Source of the DNA: Acidobacteriota bacterium
Lineage (GTDB): Bacteria > Acidobacteriota > Terriglobia > Bryobacterales > Bryobacteraceae
Assembly (NCBI GenBank): GCA_025352795.1
Contig: JANXSF010000041.1
Location: forward strand, 124,001-188,000
Length of the DNA: 64,000 nt
Reading direction: 5' to 3'
Part shown: in pieces, positions 34,764 through 43,064 of the stretch
How positions within the stretch are numbered: position 1 is the first letter of the stretch
Layout of the letters: each line of letters opens with the position of its first letter
The notes under the pieces: model-generated
Database searches by the model: none
What the model saw: the letters and a program-made list of their open reading frames with translations, nothing else
Told to the model about the DNA's origin: nothing
Program-made: the position numbers and the translations under genes

Positions 34764-35218
34764 CGTTCGCTTGGTTCAACGATCCGTAGCTTCTTAAATC
34801 TGTCCGGCGGAAAATGGCGAGCGTTCCAGGTAACGAATTCCTGAATGCCAGCGTTGTCGGCGGTAAGGGCAATCCAGGAATCGTAAGTCCTTCCGCCACC
34901 AATTTCAGATGCAGCCAATTGCGCCAGCAGATTCCAGACTTCTTGTGATCCTGGTGGTTCAATCATTTGGAATTCACCGAAGTTTTTCCTGAGTAGCGAG
35001 TGCACCTCGCTTGCCTCTCTCCGAAAGGGAACAGGAATCCGTGTAAGAACTGAAAATGCTTCCAGAAGAGTGTGGGGGATTAAGTGCAGCGTATCCCCTC
35101 GATTCAATCTTCTTTCAAGGTCAAGCTTAGTTGTTTGATGGTGGGCATGATTTAAGTGAAGAAGAGCAATCAAGCAATTGGAATCTAACGTAAATTTCAA
35201 TCGGCTAGCCCGATTCAC
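34760..35218 (-). CDS. PIN domain ribonuclease, VapC-like toxin
   Basis: A 152-residue PIN-domain protein. Its acidic active site is readable: Asp in KFTLDSNCLIAL (near residue 12), Glu in HTLLEAFSVLTR (near 54) and Asp in RTYDSWIALTADN (near 112), with a further Asn/Arg pair in VTWNARHF. VapC-type toxins cleave tRNA or rRNA. The start is fixed by the ATGA overlap with the AbrB-type antitoxin gene upstream, so the two are translated from one message. It is longer than many VapC proteins (about 130). It lies between the Oar-like receptor and the dehydratase gene, probably as a small accessory insertion. Confidence 0.85.
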   Translation of the reverse strand: MNRASRLKFTLDSNCLIALLHLNHAHHQTTKLDLERRLNRGDTLHLIPHTLLEAFSVLTRIPVPFRREASEVHSLLRKNFGEFQMIEPPGSQEVWNLLAQLAASEIGGGRTYDSWIALTADNAGIQEFVTWNARHFPPDRFKKLRIVEPSER

Positions 35219-35469
35219 CTGAGTCTACCTTCACGAAGATCATTCAGCACTTGATCCACAACATCATGTTGAAGCATCGGCGTTCCAGGAGGCATAACGA
35301 TGACCGTAAACCTTCCCCGCTGCTCGAGAGTACCAATACTCTTTGGTATGATTCTCAAATTTCCGTCAATCATTTCAACTTCAATCTTCGTTCCTGCGGA
35401 CAGTCCCATTTCATCCCGAAAATTCTTCGGAATGACAATTCTTCCGGCAGCATCAATGGTAGTAGTCAT
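35215..35469 (-). CDS. AbrB/MazE-type antitoxin
   Basis: An 84-residue protein: residues 1-45 are a SpoVT-AbrB swapped-hairpin DNA-binding domain (TIDAAGRIVIPKNFRDEMGL, then GTKIEVEMIDGNLRIIP). Residues 50-84 are a tail (VDQVLNDLREGRLR) that would mask the PIN toxin. Type II antitoxins of this class repress their own operon. Three tandem copies of a 9-base word lie on and just upstream of the start codon, as expected for operator sites. It starts 29 bases after the stop of the upstream dehydratase gene. Confidence 0.85.
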   Translation of the reverse strand: MTTTIDAAGRIVIPKNFRDEMGLSAGTKIEVEMIDGNLRIIPKSIGTLEQRGRFTVIVMPPGTPMLQHDVVDQVLNDLREGRLR

Positions 35470-35500
35470 ACCATTTACAATACCATCTCAAATACCATTT
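35468..35500 (-). promoter_or_regulatory. three tandem operator-like repeats at the toxin-antitoxin start
   Basis: On the plus strand ATACCATTT (35468), ATACCATCT (35480) and ATACCATTT (35492) recur with an exact 12-base period. The first touches the antitoxin start codon and the last reaches the dehydratase stop at 35499-35501. The spacing, near one helical turn, suits cooperative binding of AbrB-type dimers. Autoregulation by the antitoxin is inferred from family knowledge. Confidence 0.6.
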
Positions 35501-37280
35501 AGTGCGAATGCCGCGGGACAACCTTCCCCAAATCGCGATACTTCACGGCGAAATCCAGACAGGCACCAGTTTCTAATTGCCCCACATTTAAGCGATACAG
35601 TTCCTGCCAAGGAGAATCGTTCTTCAGTTCCGGAGCCACATACTTCGCCCGACGCGCTACCAGTTCCTCATCACTAATTAGCAAATCCACCCGCCGATTC
35701 TTTAGATCCACCTTCACCCTATCCCCCGTCTCAATCAACGCCAAGTTCCCACCGGCAGCGGATTCCGGCGATGCGTTCAAAATAGAAGGGCTATCGGAAG
35801 TGCCGCTCTGCCTGCCATCCCCCATGCATGGCAGCATCCTGATGCCACGCTTCAACAAGTAGTCGGGCGGTGTCATGTTCACCACTTCCGCCGCACCGGG
35901 ATAAGCGATTGGGCCCACACCACGCACCACCAACAGGCAGGTCTCATCAATCTCCAGCGATGGATCATTAATGCGTTGGTGATAGTCTTCCGGTCCTTCA
36001 AACACAATCACCCGAGCTGTGAAACATTCCTCGGAACCGGGTGTGGAAAGGAACCGCTTCCGGAAATCGTCACTGATCACTGAGCTCTTCACCAGTGCCG
36101 AATCAAACAAGTTTCCACTAACCACCAGGAACCCGGCATTGGGACGAACCGGATTCGTATAAGGACGGATCACATCCAGATTTGAACTTACTGTAGTGGC
36201 ATGATTTTCACCCATCGTCTTGCCGTTGATGGTCATAACCCCAGCGTTAAACTTTCCAGCACGGATCAGTTCGCCAATCACTGCAGGAATGCCACCAGCA
36301 CGATGGTAGGCCTCGCCCAAAAATTCACCAGCCGGCTGAATATTTGCCAGCAGCGGAACTTCGTGACCAATGGTTTCCCACTCTTTCACCGTCAACTCAA
36401 CTCCAATATGCCGCGCAATTGCGTTGATGTGTGGAGGACAATTAGTTGACCCGCCAATGGCCGAACAGGCATAAATAGAGTTCTCAAAGGCTTCCCTGGT
36501 GAGGATCTTCGATGGGGTCAAATCTTCATTGACAATCTCAACCGCTCGCAATCCTGTGGCATAAGCCATCGCCCCGCGTTCACCATAAGGGGCTGGAATC
36601 GCCGCGCATCCGGGCAGTGACATACCCAGTGATTCGGCCAACGAGTTCATCGATAGTGCTGTCCCCATAGTGTTGCAGTGCCCGGCGCTGGGTGCGGATG
36701 CGAATACAATTTCCATCAGTTCCGGCATGTCAATTTCACCAGCCTGAAACATGCGCCTGGCTTCCCACAACGCCATCCCTGATCCAGCCAGCTTGCCCTT
36801 AAAATAGCCGTCGATCATTGGGCCACCCGATAGTACGATTGCTGGGATATTCACCGTTGCCGCTGCCATCAATAGCGCTGGCGTGGTCTTATCACATGCT
36901 GTCATCAGCACCACGCCATCTAGCGGATAGCCGCAAAGTATCTCAACCAGTCCCAAGTACGCCAAGTTGCGATCTAGCGCAGCAGTAGGACGTCGGCAAC
37001 TTTCTTGCAACGGATGCACGGGAAATTCAAAGCAGATGCCCCCCGCATCACGAATTCCATCGTGCACACGTTTGGCTAGCTCCACATGGATTCGATTGCA
37101 AGGGGTGAGGTCGCTGCCAGTTTGAGCAATGCCAATCACCGGACGACCTGCCTGCAGTTCTTTGCGCGTCAGGCCAAAGTTGCCATAACGCTCCAAATAA
37201 ATTGCGGTTTCGTCTAACCGGGATAGGTCATTGAACCAGATTTCACTGCGTCGTCTGTGTGGGGTTTGTGGATCACTCAT
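35499..37280 (-). CDS. IlvD/Edd family sugar-acid dehydratase
   Basis: A 593-residue dehydratase with the three cysteines expected for the family's iron-sulfur cluster: SDLTPCNRIH, LMTACDKTTP and APSAGHCNTMGTA. The opening (RRRSEIWFNDLSRLDETAIY) and the length match the arabonate/xylonate-type branch rather than the 560-residue valine pathway enzyme. It probably dehydrates an aldonic acid to a 2-keto-3-deoxy acid. It sits downstream of the nucleotidase at the end of a long minus-strand run of carbohydrate genes. IlvD itself remains possible but no other ilv gene is near. Confidence 0.85.
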   Translation of the reverse strand: MSDPQTPHRRRSEIWFNDLSRLDETAIYLERYGNFGLTRKELQAGRPVIGIAQTGSDLTPCNRIHVELAKRVHDGIRDAGGICFEFPVHPLQESCRRPTAALDRNLAYLGLVEILCGYPLDGVVLMTACDKTTPALLMAAATVNIPAIVLSGGPMIDGYFKGKLAGSGMALWEARRMFQAGEIDMPELMEIVFASAPSAGHCNTMGTALSMNSLAESLGMSLPGCAAIPAPYGERGAMAYATGLRAVEIVNEDLTPSKILTREAFENSIYACSAIGGSTNCPPHINAIARHIGVELTVKEWETIGHEVPLLANIQPAGEFLGEAYHRAGGIPAVIGELIRAGKFNAGVMTINGKTMGENHATTVSSNLDVIRPYTNPVRPNAGFLVVSGNLFDSALVKSSVISDDFRKRFLSTPGSEECFTARVIVFEGPEDYHQRINDPSLEIDETCLLVVRGVGPIAYPGAAEVVNMTPPDYLLKRGIRMLPCMGDGRQSGTSDSPSILNASPESAAGGNLALIETGDRVKVDLKNRRVDLLISDEELVARRAKYVAPELKNDSPWQELYRLNVGQLETGACLDFAVKYRDLGKVVPRHSH

Positions 37281-37305
37281 GAACCTCCGATGGTACCAAA
37301 ATAAG

Positions 37306-38613
37306 CTATTCCAGCACTTTTTTGTTCTTCACCCATTGAATGAACATGTCCCGAAACAACACATCTGTTTCGCGAAATTTGACGGCCTTCAGTCCCAGTT
37401 GTTCCAGCGAAACTGGGTTCGTCGCCAGAAAGTCACTCAATGCAAGCAAGTACTCTTTGTTCAGCTCAATCGTCTTTCCTTTGCGAATCGAGTCGGGAAT
37501 TTCAAAACCTTTCAAGGTTGCCGTCATCATGACGTTGTCAAAAGGGATGATATTCCAAATGGCACGTTCCAAAATTTGACCCTTCACCAGGCGATCTCTA
37601 ACACCGCCAGCATTCATTAAAGTGAAGTCGGCATGCATTTCGTCCAAAGTTGCTTTTTCAATCATCGGCACCAAATCTCTTTTTTCGAAGTCGCGTTTCG
37701 CTTCGCCAATCACCCGATCCACTTTGACGCTAACCCGCTTCTCCCATTTAGAGACAAGTTTTTCCACGTCCGGTGCGGCAGCTATTGTGTTGGCATCCAC
37801 GGCAAGCTTGATCCATTTCCAGGACACTAACTTTTTCGTACTCTTATCCACTTCCAAATCCAATCGACATAGATCCACACCATAGCCCGCGCATCCCACC
37901 GCCACTCGGCCATCCACAACTTCCAACTCTTTACGACCAGTATGTACGTGGCCCTCCACCACCACATTCACCTGCGGAACTTGTCGGATAATCGCGCTGC
38001 CTTCATTTTGTTTTATATGCCCCAGGATGATCACTACATCTACTTTGTCCCGCAACTCCTGCGCGTACTTCGCAGCCATGTCCAGCGACGACGTAGAGTG
38101 CCAAGGCCCCAGATCCTTGGGCTTGAGAAATGCTTCCAGATCAGACATTACGCTGCCGATTATAGCCACCCGCAGCCCATTCACTTTTTTAATTACGTAT
38201 GGCTTCTTTGCTAACAACTTGCCGTTCTGATCTACAATGTTCCCAGACACTACAGGATACTTCGCCATTCGTAAAAACTTTTGCGTCTGCCGCCAGCCGT
38301 AATCGAATTCATGATTGCCGATGGTGGAGGCATCAAACTTCAAAAGGTTGCCGATCTTGTAAACCGGCTCACCACGGAAGATGGTTGAAACAGGAGTGCC
38401 CTGCACCAAATCCCCTGCGTTGAGGTATAAACAATGGTTGCAACTAGCACGTTCTTTGCGCACCAGCGTGGCCAAATACGCGAACCCACCGCGATGATTT
38501 GTATCGGGGGTGATCCGCGCATGCAGATCGTTAGAATGCAGAATAGTTAACTTGCGGATGTCTTCCGCCAGTGCCGAAGACATCCCTATCAGGCAAATAA
38601 ATAAAAGGCGCAT
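37306..38613 (-). CDS. UshA/5'-nucleotidase-like metallophosphatase
   Basis: A 435-residue exported enzyme with a signal peptide (to SALAE). The calcineurin-type metal motifs are ILHSNDLHAR, LNAGDLVQG, TIGNHEFDYG, IILGHIKQNEG and VVEGHVHTG, and the C-terminal 5'-nucleotidase domain contains LMNAGGVRDRL and IPFDNVMMTATLKG. Such enzymes hydrolyse nucleotides or UDP-sugars in the periplasm. At 435 residues it is shorter than UshA (about 550) and the C-terminal domain is trimmed. A nucleoside released here could feed the phosphorylase of the 4.8 kb region. Confidence 0.88.
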   Translation of the reverse strand: MRLLFICLIGMSSALAEDIRKLTILHSNDLHARITPDTNHRGGFAYLATLVRKERASCNHCLYLNAGDLVQGTPVSTIFRGEPVYKIGNLLKFDASTIGNHEFDYGWRQTQKFLRMAKYPVVSGNIVDQNGKLLAKKPYVIKKVNGLRVAIIGSVMSDLEAFLKPKDLGPWHSTSSLDMAAKYAQELRDKVDVVIILGHIKQNEGSAIIRQVPQVNVVVEGHVHTGRKELEVVDGRVAVGCAGYGVDLCRLDLEVDKSTKKLVSWKWIKLAVDANTIAAAPDVEKLVSKWEKRVSVKVDRVIGEAKRDFEKRDLVPMIEKATLDEMHADFTLMNAGGVRDRLVKGQILERAIWNIIPFDNVMMTATLKGFEIPDSIRKGKTIELNKEYLLALSDFLATNPVSLEQLGLKAVKFRETDVLFRDMFIQWVKNKKVLE

Positions 38614-38627
38614 TCCCTTTAGAATAG

Positions 38628-39521
38628 CTACTTGCGCAGATTGGCGTTAAAGAACTCCAACGTGCGTTGCCAAGCTAAATCAGCCGCAGCTTTATCATAA
38701 CGAGGCGTTGTATCGTTATGGAATCCGTGATTCGCACCATCGTACATGTGCATTTTATAGCTCACGTTGTTGGCCTTCAAAGCCTCTTCGTAGGCGGGCC
38801 AATTGCCGTTGATGCGTGTATCCAATCCGGCATAGTGGATCAACAACGGTGCTTTGATTTTAGCCACCTCAGCGGCTGGTGGCTGACCACCATAAAACGG
38901 CACCGCCGCTCCTAAATCAGCACCCATCGTTACCGCTAAACTGTTGGCCACACCACCGCCAAAGCAGAATCCCACCACGCCAATTTTACCGGAACAATCG
39001 GGATGCTTCCTCAAAAACTGCGCCGCGGCCACAAAGTCTTGCTGCATCTTGGGGCGATCCACTTTCGCAAATAATTTTCCGCCCTCTTCATCTGTTCCCG
39101 GAAAGCCACCCACACTCGTTAAAGCGTCTGGGGCCAAAGCCAGAAAATTAGACGTTCCTAACCGACGCGCCACGTCTTCAATGTATGGATTCAACCCGCG
39201 ATTTTCATGCACCACCAGGATGCCCGGAAGTTTACCCTTGGCATCTGCAGGCTTTGCCAAATAGCATTTGATCGTCTCATTACCTTGCGGCGATGGCACA
39301 TTCACACGATCCGTTTTCAGACGCTTATCGTCTTTAGGAATTTGTTGCGCCCAGGCATAATTGGGGCGCAGACTCTCAAAAATCATTGCCACCGTCATGC
39401 TGGCAGTTGCGAATTTCTTCGCACCCTCCAGAAAATCGCGACGTTCAATATCGCCGTGAACATATAGATCAAAGAGATTCAAAAGTTCTTGAGGGTATTC
39501 GCTTGCTGATTTGCGTTCCAT
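38628..39521 (-). CDS. dienelactone hydrolase family protein
   Basis: A 297-residue alpha/beta hydrolase. The first 60 residues look like a twin-arginine-less or atypical export region (ERRDFLEGAKKFATASMTVA). The catalytic Cys lies in VVGFCFGGGVAN, with Asp in HYAGLDTRING and His in GANHGFHND, the DLH triad. Family members hydrolyse dienelactones or carboxylic esters. It begins 92 bases downstream of the VOC gene stop and lies in the carbohydrate run after the tol-pal genes. Substrate unknown. Confidence 0.87.
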   Translation of the reverse strand: MERKSASEYPQELLNLFDLYVHGDIERRDFLEGAKKFATASMTVAMIFESLRPNYAWAQQIPKDDKRLKTDRVNVPSPQGNETIKCYLAKPADAKGKLPGILVVHENRGLNPYIEDVARRLGTSNFLALAPDALTSVGGFPGTDEEGGKLFAKVDRPKMQQDFVAAAQFLRKHPDCSGKIGVVGFCFGGGVANSLAVTMGADLGAAVPFYGGQPPAAEVAKIKAPLLIHYAGLDTRINGNWPAYEEALKANNVSYKMHMYDGANHGFHNDTTPRYDKAAADLAWQRTLEFFNANLRK

Positions 39522-39613
39522 GTTTGCTCCTGTTGCATTCTAGTATCTCCGTTTGATCTACGGCTGACAACTCTTGGTTGTAAACTCAGGGCTGTAAATT
39601 ATGTTTCGTAAAC

Positions 39614-40465
39614 TCACTGCCCAGCCCGATGTTCAACCAACTGAATGGCTAATTTATCAGGACCCTCAATCATGGCCACCTTTACGCTTGTCCCTTTCAT
39701 TTTCTTAACGCCCGCTATCACGCGCACCCCGTCTTGCCGCAGCCTGGCTAACGTCGCTGACAAATCGGGAACCGCCAATCCCACATGATCCACGACCCGT
39801 CTTTGTGTGGAAACCAATTCCGTCCTGCCTTTCAAATATCCCAGCGGATAGATAATTACATTCACATCGCCAACCATGAAGCTCGCCGAAGGCCCAACTT
39901 GAAATTCGCGATACATGCGCTTCTCTCGTATCGGCGTACGGCCCGCAGAAGGCCACTTCACACCAAAGTGCTTCGCCCACCATTCTGCTGCTGCTAAAGG
40001 GTCAGCGCTGAATAAATGAAGATGTCCGAAGCGATGATGCGCCGCTGTATTCAATTCAATCAGCGCACCATCGGGTCCGCTGACGTAGGCGTAGTAAAAG
40101 CCCGGCACACGCGCCAAGTCGCTGATATCGGTCAATGGGGTATCGAATGGAGTGCCTTTTTCCAACTGCGCCGCATAGGTCTTTTTCATATCCTCTGCAC
40201 CCCAGCCAAAATGCCAGATTGCAGATTCAATGCTTGCCGCTGGAGCCTGCTTCACCTTGTTGAAGAGTAACCAGGATTTCTGAACCTTCACCGCATCCAC
40301 TTTGCCATCGAACTTGCCCCGCTCACAATCGAAGTGGGATGTATAAAAGCGCATGGCCGATTCAGGGTCGGTAGTGTTCAGTGCTAAATGGTGAAATTGC
40401 ACTTGGGCGTGCAGCGCGACGTTCAGAGTAGCGTGCAGGATAACAAGAGCCACCAGAGGGCGCAT
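39614..40465 (-). CDS. exported VOC/glyoxalase-fold protein
   Basis: A 283-residue protein with a signal peptide (residues 1-20) and two VOC beta-alpha-beta-beta-beta modules. The first starts FHHLALNTTDPESAMRFYTS and the second around DHVGLAVPDLSATLARLRQD. Metal-ligand-like histidines and a Glu (ALIELNT) are present in the first module, so a metal-dependent isomerase or dioxygenase is possible. The export signal is unusual for glyoxalase I. The start lies 3 bases after the DeoC-like gene stop, so they are cotranscribed. Confidence 0.82.
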   Translation of the reverse strand: MRPLVALVILHATLNVALHAQVQFHHLALNTTDPESAMRFYTSHFDCERGKFDGKVDAVKVQKSWLLFNKVKQAPAASIESAIWHFGWGAEDMKKTYAAQLEKGTPFDTPLTDISDLARVPGFYYAYVSGPDGALIELNTAAHHRFGHLHLFSADPLAAAEWWAKHFGVKWPSAGRTPIREKRMYREFQVGPSASFMVGDVNVIIYPLGYLKGRTELVSTQRRVVDHVGLAVPDLSATLARLRQDGVRVIAGVKKMKGTSVKVAMIEGPDKLAIQLVEHRAGQ

Positions 40466-40468
40466 GCG

Positions 40469-41239
40469 CTAAACCTCCGATGTTTTTAGTTGGGCTTCGG
40501 CTGCCTTAGCCTGCTCTGTCAGCCTCTTCTTCCACTCCCCAAGAATTGTTTCCGCAACGGTTGTGCCGATTCTGTCGCATCCCGCATCATACAACCGCAG
40601 AGCCTCATCCAGCGTGTTCGCTCCACTCGCTTGCAACTCTGCACGATCCCGCAGAATCTGGCGCAGCAGAATCAAGTCTTCCGTAGAGTATGGCGCGCCA
40701 GGACCAAATCCGGTGGAAGTCACCGCCACTGGCGTTTCTGTGCGCTTCAGAATTTTCGATAAGATGATTTTCCATTCATCCGTCAAAATTGCGCATTCAT
40801 AGATGATTTTTAGCGTGGCGCTATTCTGTCGACAAGAATCGGCCATCTGTAGAATTTCGGTCTCTATATGCTGGAACTGTCGCGATGCCAGCTTTCCCAC
40901 GTTCACCACCATACTCAGCTCGCCAGCCCCGCGACGCAACAGATCGCGACCCTCGTAAAGCTTCGTCGCTGTATTGGCCGATCCATGCGGAAAGCCCACC
41001 ACCGATCCAATCTTAACGGGAGAATTTCCCAAAATCCGTACCGCCGTATCCACATCCACCGGACGCACGCAGCAAGCGGCAACGCCCATTTCCCAGGCCA
41101 TGCGACACCCATCAATCACCTGATCTTCATTCAGAGTTGGAGCCAGTAATTGATGCTCCAACCTGTTTGCCAAATCAGCATAGGTGACCAGCGCTGGCCG
41201 TTCCGCAACCTGTATCACGGTTTCTTCGAGATGATCCAT
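40469..41239 (-). CDS. DeoC-fold protein lacking the aldolase catalytic residues
   Basis: A 256-residue TIM-barrel homologue of deoxyribose-phosphate aldolase. Family landmarks are aligned: LLAPTLNEDQVIDGC, VVGFPHGSANTATKL, YECAILTDE, VTSTGFGPGAPYSTED and ALRLYDAGCDRIGTT. But the three catalytic residues of E. coli DeoC are gone. The Schiff-base Lys167 (VKTSTGF) reads Val173, Lys201 (VKASGG) reads Gln203 and Asp102 reads Ser109. An ordinary aldolase mechanism is therefore improbable. ATG 41239 is chosen for GGGGA 5 bases upstream; it overlaps the CBM9-like gene by 25 bases. Function is unknown; a ligand-binding role is possible. A sequencing error cannot explain three separate changes. Confidence 0.75.
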   Translation of the reverse strand: MDHLEETVIQVAERPALVTYADLANRLEHQLLAPTLNEDQVIDGCRMAWEMGVAACCVRPVDVDTAVRILGNSPVKIGSVVGFPHGSANTATKLYEGRDLLRRGAGELSMVVNVGKLASRQFQHIETEILQMADSCRQNSATLKIIYECAILTDEWKIILSKILKRTETPVAVTSTGFGPGAPYSTEDLILLRQILRDRAELQASGANTLDEALRLYDAGCDRIGTTVAETILGEWKKRLTEQAKAAEAQLKTSEV

Positions 41240-42063
41240 AGCGTTCCCCATTGATTCATATTCGTACGCAGCTTCGGCGTGCCGGCGAACCAATCTTCAT
41301 GGTGCAAATTGCCGAAATTGCCCTTGCCCCGTTCCTTTTCATCTAAGTCACCCAGGGCAATGTTCAAACCCATTTTCCGATCACCCATGGCCGTAGAATA
41401 AAACTTTCCAGGTGAAACTTCCAGGCAGGGATCAAAATTAATAGCCCATTCAATAATGTAACCCTTGCCGCCCGGTTTTACCTTGGCCGCTGCTTCCATG
41501 GCCCCCGTTTCAATCCATTTGCGATAAGTGTTCCAAGCTGAATCGCTCTTGCGAGGTTCACCTTCCAGCAGTCCACCCTTGCCCACTCCGCCCAATCGTG
41601 ACTTAGTAAGGTTCACCACCATCTGCCAACTGGAGCCATCCCCACGGGCGCCTTCATCGCCCTTCCATTCATTGGACGCGTTGATCAGCAGTTCCATCTC
41701 ATCGCCGAACCAGGGGAAACCGTCTTGTGTCAGTTCATGCGCCTTGGGATTTTCGTCGGGTAACCAGCGCGGAGTATCAATCCCATAAAGCACGTCATCC
41801 GTCACATCGAATGCAAAATACAGGCGCTTGCCGTCATGTTTCACCCACCCTTTCACTGACAGATCTTTAGGACTTGTCGTTCGCGTGAACGTGGGGATCC
41901 ACTTACGATCACTGTGGAACTGAACCGCATCGGCCCATTCACCTGGGTCAAGCACGGCATCAATCTTAGGCTTCTTACCGGGGAATGCTTTTATTGTTCG
42001 GGGGAAATCACCAGCGAATGCTGGCTGTAGGAAAAACAGGATCACCAGGCAAATTCGCTTCAT
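41215..42063 (-). CDS. carbohydrate-binding family 9-like exported protein
   Basis: A 282-residue protein with a signal peptide (ending AFAGD) and a CBM9-like beta sandwich: KIDAVLDPGEWADAVQFH at the N-terminus, VKHDGKRLYFAFDVTDD in the middle and IEWAINFDP towards the C-terminus. CBM9 modules bind glycan ends; free-standing CBM9-like proteins are common in Planctomycetes and Acidobacteria. ATG 42063 lies in a TGATG overlap with the upstream cpoB-like stop; a GTG at 42066 is the alternative. It lies between the Tol-Pal block and the DeoC-like gene. Confidence 0.85.
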   Translation of the reverse strand: MKRICLVILFFLQPAFAGDFPRTIKAFPGKKPKIDAVLDPGEWADAVQFHSDRKWIPTFTRTTSPKDLSVKGWVKHDGKRLYFAFDVTDDVLYGIDTPRWLPDENPKAHELTQDGFPWFGDEMELLINASNEWKGDEGARGDGSSWQMVVNLTKSRLGGVGKGGLLEGEPRKSDSAWNTYRKWIETGAMEAAAKVKPGGKGYIIEWAINFDPCLEVSPGKFYSTAMGDRKMGLNIALGDLDEKERGKGNFGNLHHEDWFAGTPKLRTNMNQWGTLWIISKKP

Positions 42064-43007
42064 CACTTCCGTTTCTTTTTCGCCGCAGTGGGGGCCTGCC
42101 GCACGGGAGCCATTGCTATCAAGTCCACTCTGGCTTTAGCCGCACTGTCGCTATCTGCATATTTTGCAATCAATATTTTGAACTCGTTCCGCGCTTCTTC
42201 CTTCTGCCCAACTTTAGCTAACGCCCTGCCTTTTAACAGCATGGCATCGGGAATTTTCGTGTTCAAAGGGTAATCGTTGACGACTTTATCGAAGGTGGAA
42301 ATAGCGTTTTCATGATCACCACGCAAATAATAAATGGCTCCAATGTTATACAGCGCTGTTGGCGCTCTATCGGTTGTTCCATAGCATTTTACGTAGTCCT
42401 GAAATTCCTGAACGGCCAAGTCAGAATTTCCACTGGAACGGTCTCGCATGGCATTGTTGAACAACTGTTCTGCCGATGTTCCAGCGCACTCAGCGGGAGC
42501 ATTGGCCGATGCAGTAGGCTTTGATCCTGCTGCAACAGGCTGTTCCCCAACCGGAGCTACTGGAGGCGGAGGTGGTGCCAATTGCTTTTCGTTCATCACC
42601 TTTACCAGCCCCGTCAGATCCACCAACTGCCCCTGCATTTTGGCGATTTTCGATTCCAAGTCACGAACTGCTTCCCGCACTCCGCCAAAGTCACTGCCCA
42701 TGGCGTTTACTTTTTCACCCATCGACGCAATAGGCAAAGCCAATTGTTTATCTTGCAAGGCAAGCTTATCGGTCATTTTCGCTTCCAGCAGCGCCACCGC
42801 AGTGTTCGCTTTGTTGGTGGTCTCCAGAGTCTGCTTTAGCAGCACTTCCAGAGCAGCGAATTTTTCATCCTGACCGCGCTGCATAGATCGCATCTGATCT
42901 TGCAATAAGGCCACATCGCGCTGCAATTCGACATATTCTTTCTTCTGGCCATACCCGGCCTGAGGCAGAACAATCAGAGTAAGAAGGGCAAGGATTTTTA
43001 GATTCAT
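42063..43007 (-). CDS. cpoB: CpoB/YbgF-like Tol-Pal coordinator
   Basis: A 314-residue periplasmic protein. A signal peptide (residues 1-20) is followed by a coiled coil (about 25-140, LQRDVALLQDQMRSMQRGQ) and a proline-rich linker (APPPPPVAPVGE). The C-terminal TPR domain (AEQLFNNAMRDRSSGNSDLA, TALYNIGAIYYLRGDHENA) continues to the end and finishes in a basic tail (KKKRK). CpoB links Tol with cell-wall synthesis in division in E. coli, where it is the last gene of tol-pal, as here. It follows pal after 57 bases. Confidence 0.86.
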   Translation of the reverse strand: MNLKILALLTLIVLPQAGYGQKKEYVELQRDVALLQDQMRSMQRGQDEKFAALEVLLKQTLETTNKANTAVALLEAKMTDKLALQDKQLALPIASMGEKVNAMGSDFGGVREAVRDLESKIAKMQGQLVDLTGLVKVMNEKQLAPPPPPVAPVGEQPVAAGSKPTASANAPAECAGTSAEQLFNNAMRDRSSGNSDLAVQEFQDYVKCYGTTDRAPTALYNIGAIYYLRGDHENAISTFDKVVNDYPLNTKIPDAMLLKGRALAKVGQKEEARNEFKILIAKYADSDSAAKARVDLIAMAPVRQAPTAAKKKRK

Positions 43008-43064
43008 GGGAAGGTTTTTTAAGACGAAGGGCAGGCTTTATGGGCCTGCCCCAACTACATTGTT

